Assembly: GCA_027919835.1 (NCBI GenBank)
Contig: JANVFP010000045.1
Coordinates: 124,001 to 188,000, forward strand
Origin: Lentinula raphanica
Lineage: Eukaryota; Basidiomycota; Agaricomycetes; Agaricales; Omphalotaceae
Length of the DNA stretch: 64,000 bases
Direction: 5' to 3'
Below the pieces are notes generated by a model that worked only from the letters and a program-made list of their open reading frames with translations, did not search any database and was not told where the DNA came from. Position 1 is the stretch's first letter, and each line of letters starts with the position of its first letter. Positions 56,753 to 64,000 of this stretch are shown here, piece by piece. The translations under genes and the position numbers were made by a program.

Positions 56753-57001
56753 TTAAGCAGGAATTAACAAATCTCCCCAGCTCCTGACAGCGAGTATCCC
56801 TCCGACGAACACACCAATGCCCGTCATCATGCTGATGTTTCCCGGAAGCTTTTCTGGCGCGAAGACTTCTTCTCTGAGGAACCGTGAAAAAGCTGATTCG
56901 TCTGGGTCTGTAAGTTGACCTCGACGACCGGGTTGGGATTTCGAGAGGAAGCCGGGGACAGGAGCGGCTGCGGAAGATGAGGTTGCTGCACGACGAGCCA
57001 T
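56753..57001 (-). CDS. TOM6-like small mitochondrial outer-membrane protein
   Basis: The ATG at 57001 gives 82 residues. The N-terminal half is basic, Ala/Ser-rich and presumably cytosolic. The C-terminal half holds FSRFLREEVFAPEKLPGN, then one membrane helix (ISMMTGIGVFVGGILAVRSW) and a short tail DLLIPA. The size, single C-terminal helix and ending resemble fungal TOM6, a small subunit that stabilises the mitochondrial import pore. It is divergently arranged with the APC15-like gene 175 bp away. The TOM6 call is by architecture and recall, so moderately sure. Confidence 0.5.
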   Translation of the reverse strand: MARRAATSSSAAAPVPGFLSKSQPGRRGQLTDPDESAFSRFLREEVFAPEKLPGNISMMTGIGVFVGGILAVRSWGDLLIPA

Positions 57002-57176
57002 TTTGAAAGGGGAGTTTGAGTTAGTGGTGGTGGTGGTACGAAAACTGGGAAGACTTTTTGGGCGTCTCCGGAAATCCTGGGTTGCTTGGATTCGATGGCG
57101 CTGACAAATACAATAAACAACGCGTAAACAACATTCAACGTCAACCTTCATCTCATCTTTCTACTATCACCATGCG
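57002..57176. promoter_or_regulatory. Divergent promoter region
   Basis: This 175-bp stretch lies between the start codons of the TOM6-like (minus) and APC15-like (plus) genes. It must contain both promoters. No specific motif was identified. Confidence 0.5.
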
Positions 57177-57838
57177 ATGTCAGTCACGACGCCAACACTG
57201 ATCCCAAGACCCCAAGTCTTTCCTCGTCTTTTGCCTACTTTACCGCATCCTCCTCAAACTCGTCCGTTACCCAAACATCATTCTTATCCCGCCAACAGAG
57301 CATCTCTATGGACTTCGGGAGGCGAATCGACATCGGATATCAAGGATGACTCGTCAGAAAGCGAACAAAAGCGTCTTGTCGGGATATATGGTCATCTGAA
57401 TGCTCGAAGGAATATGCAGCGCGAATTGGATGATCTGAGCGAAGAGGAAGTCGAGTTGGAAGAACTGGTGAGTTTTTTCGATTATCAAACCGGCGACAGC
57501 TTGTCATTTCGTGTGCAGAACCAAGCAGTAACACAACGTGGATTCTCATTCCTCGTTCCCATTGGGAAAACACTCACAGTCACGGAGGAGAAGAACGACG
57601 TAAGCCCTGTTCTCGTCCATCATACTATGATATTCATAATGAGAGTATGCAGGCCGCAGAGGAAGAAGAGTCAGACTATGCGTCACCCGCGTCAAACGGA
57701 CCACCTTCGGTCGATGACGATGGTGATGGTGACAATGATTTGGATGCCAGTATGGAAGACATGGATGATAGTATGAACAACGACGAAGATGAGGAGGATA
57801 ATGAGGATCTAGATGAAGAAGATCTCGATGATGGGTAG
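57177..57838 (+). CDS. APC15-like anaphase-promoting-complex subunit
   Basis: This is a probable fungal counterpart of APC15, a small subunit of the anaphase-promoting complex that helps turn over the mitotic checkpoint complex. Exons are 57177-57467, 57519-57599 and 57653-57838; the introns of 51 and 53 bp (GTGAGT..GTGCAG and GTAAGC..ATGCAG) keep the frame. The protein has about 185 residues: a Pro-rich N-terminus, a helical charged segment (NMQRELDDLSEEEVELEEL), then GFSFLVPIGKTLTVTEEKND and a very acidic tail (DMDDSMNNDEDEEDNEDLDE). The combination LVPIGK followed by an acidic Asp/Glu tail is the recognisable APC15 signature. The N-terminal part is longer than in animals. Confidence 0.6.
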
Positions 57839-58176
57839 TATTCTTGTAAGTGTGTGATCTGTACCGCTCTTCAATACTACGCTCTAAGTTCCTGCTACTC
57901 TCAAGTTCACAATGGGTCACCACATACGCATCAATCAATTCACCAAATTCAAGCAGTCGACACGATCATCCATCCTTTCAGGAATTTCTCCAGGATGTTT
58001 CGACCAAGAAAACGCAAGAGAGTGTCTCGCCGACTGGGTTCCAGAACAGAGAAGGCTGTGATGGTAATTTTATTAATCCTATGATATTGTAACATTCTTA
58101 TGTCAAAGAAACTGTCGTTATTTCATCATGATCACCACATTTTCCCCATGAGGCGTCCCTCAATCCTCTTACCTTC
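57839..58176. other. Spacer before the NACHT gene
   Basis: I see no supported coding region. It holds the 3' end of the APC15-like transcript and the upstream region of the NACHT gene. Confidence 0.4.
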
Positions 58177-59958
58177 ATGTCTACCATAAACACATCTGCG
58201 AATCTTCGCCAACACTCAAATTCAGGCTCAATGTTCGAAACGGCCAACAATTTCACGATCAACAACAGCATGTTCAACAAGGCTGGTCGGGACTTCATTT
58301 ACAATATCAGTGCTACAGATGATGGATTCAGAGGTGTGGACAAATCGATCCTCTTCTAATTCTGCAATATTTCCTGTTTTCCAGGCCTCCATTTATAGTA
58401 CAACTCAATGGCTGTCTCTGCCGTACATAACTCTGAGACCTCGTATCCACCAGCAACATGTCATGAAGGCACTAGGAAGGCAATCCTCAGAAGACTCACG
58501 CGTTGGATCGCTGATACAGGACGGGATACCCAGCTGTGCTGGCTATATGGCAGTGCCGGGGTTGGGAAGTCTTCTGTCGCCCAGACGATAGCTGAACGCT
58601 TCGAGCAAGCAGGAATGCTAGCCGCTAGTTTCTTTTTTTGGCGATCGGACACTGCCCGCAACAATGTCCGGCGATTGATCCCTACGCTTGCATTCCAGAT
58701 AGCTGTCTCTATCCCAACACTGCGTCCAGCCATCACTTCCGCGGTCGAAACCAACTTCATGATTCTCGATGCATCCCTTGAGACTCAGTTCCAAGAACTG
58801 ATCTTGCGGCCGTTCCAAAGTTTAGACGAATGCGAAGCTGAAATACCTCTTCTGGTCGTCTTAGATGGACTAGATGAGTGTACGGATGGTCGGGACCAAG
58901 AGCGTGTGCTCCTGACTATTACCGATGTTTTGAAGTCAAAGTCAATCCCGCTCCTCTTCTTAGTGACCAGTCGACCAGAACCTCGAATCAGAAAGGTCTT
59001 CGACAGAGTTGCATCCTCTTGTTTGTGTAATCGACATGCTCTGGAAGATTCTGATGAAGATATCCGCAAATACCTTTCAGATAAGTTTGCGGAGATCAAC
59101 ACTCGTCGTATACTTTCGACCAACAGTGACGTGGAGCAGCCTTGGCCTACCTCCAGGCAACTGGACGAACTGGTATACAAAGCATCTGGCCAATTCATCT
59201 TTGCCTCCACGGTTGTCAAATTTGTGGATGACAATTTCTCTTTACCTGAGGAACGTCTGCATATCGTGCTAGGCTCGGCAGATTCAGAAGAGCAGGTCGA
59301 CGATAGTGTCGACTTTCGAATAGGCTCCCATGAGCCAGAGGATACCGATCGGCCTTTCAGAGAACTGAATAGGCTCTACCGAGAGATCCTTTCGGTGAAT
59401 CCAAATACTCCACAGCTTTTGCGGATTCTGGGGGTTGTGATAATCTATCCCATCACCATGGGGGACTTCAAAGGACCAACAATTCATAAAATTGGGCAGC
59501 TGGTCAATTTGAAACCAGGGAAAGTAGAAGCCGCTCTGTCGGGCATGCATTCTCTACTGAAATTTAATTCCAAAAAGAGAATCCAATTCAGCCATAAGTC
59601 CTTGACTGACTTCCTCCTCGACCCAAAACGTTCTGGCCGTTTCTTCATTAATCGTCCAATCCATCACAATTTCATGGCTCGGCGCTGTTTGAAGCTCATG
59701 TTGGATCAGCAACGTCGATTCCAGTCCAAAGTCAATAAGATCAACGACTGGAGCGTCGGTGTTGATGACGACGATCGTGTTCAGTATCACCTTGACTGGC
59801 CAGCTAACTGCGTCTCTGCCATCGCAAGTACAGAGCTCATTCGCGAATTGCAAGCCTTAGATCTTGCCGCGCATGCGAACAACACATACGTGCACGTAGA
59901 CAAACAACTTCAAGATCCAACCTATATTGGCAACACAAAAATTGGATGTCTATCATAG
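58177..59958 (+). CDS. NACHT-domain NTPase, short form without C-terminal repeats
   Basis: This is a STAND-type NTPase of the fungal NLR-like class. Exon 1 (from 58177) carries the typical basidiomycete leader (MFETANNFTINNSMFNKAG). The main exon from 58408 has Walker A GSAGVGKSS (residues about 48-56 of that exon), Walker B LLVVLDGLDE (about 147-156), a VTSRPEP sensor segment, and the winged-helix-like region ending SHKSLTDFLLDPKRSG. No WD40, ankyrin or TPR repeats follow; the frame stops at 59958, although a different frame stays open for about 20 codons to GTGAGT at 60009. Joining exon 1 with the obvious acceptor at 58383 runs into a TAG at 58396. A weaker splice (donor GTGGAC, acceptor ending TATAG) keeps the frame. 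So the copy either uses the weak splice or carries a nonsense mutation. Confidence 0.7.
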
Positions 59959-60216
59959 AGTCAGCCCGCTTCATGCTTGAACTGAGATCCGTTCAACGTT
60001 GGTTGAAGGTGAGTTAACCATCACGATTTCGGATTTTCAAATATCACAGCCCTTACACAGGATAGAGAAGCGCGAACCCCCCAATAGACCTGATCGAACG
60101 TTTTCAAAAGTTCACCTCTGGTGGATTTTATGTCTCTACTTCTATCCCCAACTGTGAGGGGGCTTACCGCAGATGGCAAACACAAATCACACTGTTCGGG
60201 CAATTCCTAGCATACC
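59959..60216. other. Tail region after the NACHT gene
   Basis: A second frame is open here up to a possible donor at 60009, suggesting that the NACHT gene once continued. Otherwise nothing was recognised. Confidence 0.35.
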
Positions 60217-60422
60217 TGTTGAATATATGCTGGTGAAGTCCTCAGACGAACCCCTACTAAAAGGTCAGAGTACGCTGGTCGGACTCCTACGGCCGTACGT
60301 ATAACGATTCGGACGATGCCTCTACGAGGCTATACTCATACATACTGTTTCATAAATTTTCGTCGTTTCACTTTTTACTTCCGATTTCTCACTTATACAC
60401 GAATCCCCTCGTTTTCGCACCT

Positions 60423-60636
60423 CAGTCGTTTACCACATCCTGTGGATCGCCTGAGGTGTGTATTCTTATATACTCTATCTATTGAACTATACTTACCGAC
60501 TACTTACAGTATCTTATCGTCGTACTTATTGTACTCCTTCCGTCAGGTACTGTACACAGAATATCAGTCGTTTACCACATCCTGTGGATCGCCTGAGTAT
60601 CTTATCGTCGTACTTATTGTACTCCTTCCGTCAGGT
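60423..60636. repeat. Tandem duplicated blocks in the copia leader
   Basis: A 33-bp block (60423-60455) recurs at 60565-60597, and a 40-bp block (60509-60548) recurs at 60597-60636. This is a local tandem duplication within the presumed LTR or leader of the copia element. Confidence 0.8.
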
Positions 60637-60755
60637 TATGGGCCCCGCGCTTTGAACCTGCACAAAATTGCGATCAACAGGAATTAGAAGACTCACAAAG
60701 CTCACATACCCGAAACGAGTTGCTAAAAAAAAATTATACTAGTCGTTAAGCCACG

Positions 60756-63700
60756 ATGACTTCCACGACTTCGAGCAGCTATACCTCCATACAGTATCTC
60801 CCCGAAGACCAACGCTTCAATGGGGAGAATTTTGTATCCTTCAAAGACATCATGATCCCCACCGGTAGACTCCGAGGCCTTGACCTATACTGGGAAGGGC
60901 GGGTTAACAATCCTCATAATACTCCCTCACCATACACAACACTTACTGTACCAACCGCTGTCAATGATCCTAATCCAACCCCGCTTGAATACGACCTACG
61001 AGAATCAGTCGCGTTCCTCACTCTCTGGTCGAATATCAAAAATCCGGACGGATTAGGTATCCCCGAGGACTTAACTCGCACGAACTATGGGAATACCTAA
61101 AGACAGAGTTTGTGCACGTTGCTACCATCGCAAGACAGCGAAAGGAAGACAATCTTCGTGCGTGTAGATATCCTGAAGAAGGGATGAAAGTAGCGGGAGA
61201 AGGAGGATACGCTGAGAAAATGCGACTTCTCTTGAAAGAAGCGAAAGACTCGGGTGCGAGTATCACGAACGAACAGTTCATAACCATATTCCTCGACTCG
61301 TTCCCTCGTAATCCAGTTTGGGCCGTATACACGGGGTCCCTCATGAGCGAACGTAACTTCAACACCATCGTATCCCGCTTGGACGAATACTATATGCACA
61401 TTGGAGGGGGAGCGAATGCTCAATCGTCTAGTGTGTTCGCCCCTGACAAGGTGAATGCTCTTCAAGCGGAAGTGGCTGAGCTCAAGGCGTTGATCGCCCA
61501 AAGTCAGACTCGAGGTAACGCGGGATCGGGTGGGAAGGGGCCGGCAAATCCAGACTTGGTGTGTACCAATACCAACTGTCGTGGTAGAGGTCACACAATC
61601 GAGAACTGTTGGAAGCTGGGTGGAGGAAAACAAGGACAGTACCCGAAATGGTGGAAGGGGAAGAGAGATGCCCCTCTCCTGAACACTCCGGTTGCCAACC
61701 AAACCAACGGTCCCGAAACGATCACACCTGGTAGTCACTATGCCCTCACAACTGTCGTTCATACCGCACTCACTGCTCATACACCCGGACCACTCCGAAC
61801 GTTTGCCGATACAGGAGCTTCTGCACATTTCTTTCGTGACCGAGAATCGTTCAAGACCTATACACCGAAGACTGGGTCAGTCGGAAACTCGTCTAAAGAG
61901 GGTGTAAACTTTCCAATTCTAGGAGTAGGAGATGTTGAGATTCGTGTTGTCTACAAGAATGTCGCTCACCTCCTGACGTTCCGTAACGTTCTTCATGCTC
62001 CCGATATCGCGTCTAACCTCATATCGGTTGGGGCGTTAGACAAGTTGAAGTGGAAGGTTGTGATCAGTGACGGCAGAATGACCTTTCATGACCCAAATGG
62101 GTCTGCTGTCTTCGAAGGGAAGTTAGCCAATGGTCTATACTTGATCGAAGGGTCTCTTACCTGTGCTGTCCCTACCGCTCTCGCTGCCCGATCGCTGTAC
62201 TCTCCTGGAGACATAAAATTGTGGCACCGACGATTCGCTCATGCAGGTACCACTCGTATCTCGAATGCCTCTACCCTTGTCAACGGTCTTGAGATCACCG
62301 CTCAAAGCAGTGACACTTGCAAGGATTGTATCCTTGGGAATCATCGACGTCGTCCATTTGACGGGGAACGTGGAAATGAGATGCACCCTCTCGAACGAGT
62401 CTACCTCGACATTTTCGGCCCCACTCGTGTAAAGTCGGTAGGGGGAGCTAGTTATGCTATGATCCTGGTAGATGGAGCCACGTCGAAGAAGAAAGGATAC
62501 TATCTTGCGAACCGTACAGCTCTAACGACTCTCGAGCATGTAGAGGAATATCGGGTGACCTCCGAGAGACAGACTGGCTTCAAACTCAAGGTTATCCGCA
62601 CCGATAATGCCCCCGAATTTCGGTCGCACATATGGTCTGACTGGTTCAAAAAACACGGGATCGTTCACGAGTACACGGCAGCGTATTCATCGGCTTCAAA
62701 TGGTGTCGCCGAACGAGCCATTGGTGTAATAATTGGGAATGTGAGAGTGATGCTGATTGAAGGCCGATTGGGACCAGAGTGGTGGGCTGAGGCATGCGAC
62801 GCCGGGATCTATGTTGGCAACTTTCTACCTTCGTCACGACATCCAAACAAAATCCCCGAAGTGGAGTGGACAAAGAAACCCCAAGACGTCTCCCATCTCA
62901 GAGTCTGGGGATGTTCCTGCTACTGTCATATTCCAGAGGAGAAGGGAGGCAGTAAAATCGACCCACGGTCGATAAAATGCCAACTAGTTGGTTTCGAGGG
63001 ACCCGGGTTATACAGGTGTAAAGTCGTTGAATCCACCGAGGTTATTAGATCGAGAGACGTGGTCTTTGATGAAGGAGTGGGACGTTGGACGTCTGACGCT
63101 GAGGGGGAGAGGGAAGAGACGGATGGGAACTTTATCAACTACCCAGCGTCAACCAACACCCACTTAGATCAGCCAGTCATGCCCCACGATCTCGAAACGG
63201 ACCGATCCGAGGAAGCCTCGGCTAACGAACCGACGATTGATAATCAGATTCAAATTCCAAAAACACCAACTCGAACACCAGACATGACCATTCCAGCAGC
63301 GCCTCGACGAAAACGAATCAGAAACCCACCTCCAGAACCAACCAGACGATCTACACGAATTCGAGAGATGTCAAAACCCATGAAGGAGTCACAAGCATTC
63401 CAAGAGGAGGAGAAAGAAGCAGAGAAGAGAGGCGAGGAGTGGGCTGGAGACTGGGGTCTAGGAGAAGTACCGATACTGCCAGATGACGAAGAAACGGCCT
63501 TCATCGCCCAAGACGAACCCCTCGCTAAGGAACCGAATAACAAATGGACTCCGCTATCCTATGCAGAAGCAATGACTCGAGAAGACCTATGGGGAGCGGC
63601 TCTAGATAAAGAAATCAACCGACTAGATGATCGAAAAGCCTTCACTCCCGTACCTAGAGAAGATTGGATGAAATTGATTGGTACCCGCCTCGTCTTTGAT

Positions 63701-64000
63701 GTCGTCACCAACGAGGATGGTCTAGTCGTAAAGCGCCGAGTTCGACTAGTAGCCCAAGGTCATACACAAAAGCAAGGCGTCCATTACTTCGATTCCTTCT
63801 CGATGACGGTTCGATATGAATCCGTACGCTTCGTCATTGCTCTAGCGGCGTTCTTTGGACTCAAACTCTGGGCCGGAGACTTTGCTGCAGCTTACCTGAA
63901 CGCCAAACCCCAAACGACTAACTACCTACGAATTCCGGATGGATACCAAAGTCATTACGGGCTAAGAGATGGTCGAGAAACAGTGCTCCAGCAGAACATC
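60756..64000 (+). pseudogene. Copia gag-pol, frameshifted in gag, incomplete at window edge
   Basis: The ATG at 60756 opens gag (YLPEDQRFNGENFVSFKD). The gag frame stops at 61098, while the homologous reading continues from about 61070 in the -1 frame (HELWEYLKTEF). Because copia gag-pol is normally one frame, this is most likely a one-base indel. Downstream the frame stays open as far as I checked: zinc knuckle (C-x4-C-x4-H-x4-C, about 61562-61610), protease (FADTGASAHFF, about 61802), and integrase with H-x3-H and CKDC (about 62220-62330). The DDE residues are in YLDIFGP, TDNAPEF and NGVAERA. The first part of reverse transcriptase follows (LVAQGHTQKQGVHYFDSFS and LWAGDFAAAYLNA, near 63870) before the window ends. 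Confidence 0.8.

Larger units (their letters stand above)
60217..64000 (+). mobile_element. Ty1/copia element, 5' part, cut by the window edge
   Basis: The gag-pol order is protease, integrase, then reverse transcriptase, which defines copia. A TGTTGAATATATGCTGG start at 60217 is a possible left LTR edge, but no second LTR is inside the window to confirm it. The right end lies beyond 64000. Confidence 0.8.

Overview
The window looks like a repeat-rich, roughly 64 kb piece of nuclear DNA from an agaricomycete (mushroom-forming basidiomycete). The evidence is short GT-AG introns of about 50-65 bp, TTAGGG-type telomere-like repeats, and typical families: Plavaka transposase, chromovirus Ty3/gypsy elements, a short NACHT NTPase with the usual basidiomycete leader, DUF6534 membrane proteins, F-box/LRR proteins and DUF2855.

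Layout. 0.6-12.5 kb: three minus-strand genes, read from high to low coordinate: a multi-exon TET/JBP-like 2OG-Fe(II) dioxygenase, a Ulp1-type cysteine protease, and a broken Plavaka transposase. The transposase C-terminus is split by a small inverted-repeat element that carries telomere-like repeats. A small plus-strand gene made of repeated exons (7.9-8.5 kb) converges on the dioxygenase. 14.7-18.6 kb: a small GIY-YIG (T5orf172-like) gene, then decayed copies of two essential nuclear genes, SPT5 (one copy) and importin-alpha (two tandem copies). 20.0-21.8 kb: a small non-coding LTR element with perfect 5-bp target duplications. 21.8-23 kb and 47.9-50 kb: two DUF6534 paralogues.

23.2-45.4 kb: a nested retrotransposon island. 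Element 1 is a Ty3/gypsy chromovirus (864-bp LTRs, target duplication GGTGC) inserted into a small inverted-repeat element. Element 2 is a second chromovirus (587-bp LTRs, target duplication CACGA) inserted inside element 1 in the opposite orientation. Both show a TATA box about 35 nt upstream of an 11-12 nt stretch that is complementary to the sequence just after the 5' LTR (Tf1/sushi-type self-priming). Both show a gag stop with a possible -1 frameshift site and a downstream hairpin. Both carry an intron-containing antisense gene for a coiled-coil protein between pol and the 3' LTR. Element 2 sits inside the antisense gene of element 1, and the reading frame is restored exactly when element 2 and one target copy are removed.

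50-58.2 kb is mostly host genes: an F-box/LRR gene, a degenerate 5' copy of a DUF2855 gene, a secreted small protein, the intact DUF2855 gene, and a divergent pair encoding a TOM6-like mitochondrial protein and an APC15-like anaphase-promoting-complex subunit. 58.2-60 kb is a short NACHT NTPase. From about 60.2 kb to the window edge is a Ty1/copia element with a frameshifted gag; its pol runs off the end.

Limits: everything was read by eye. Exon boundaries in the large multi-exon genes are approximate, and no database search or alignment was run.
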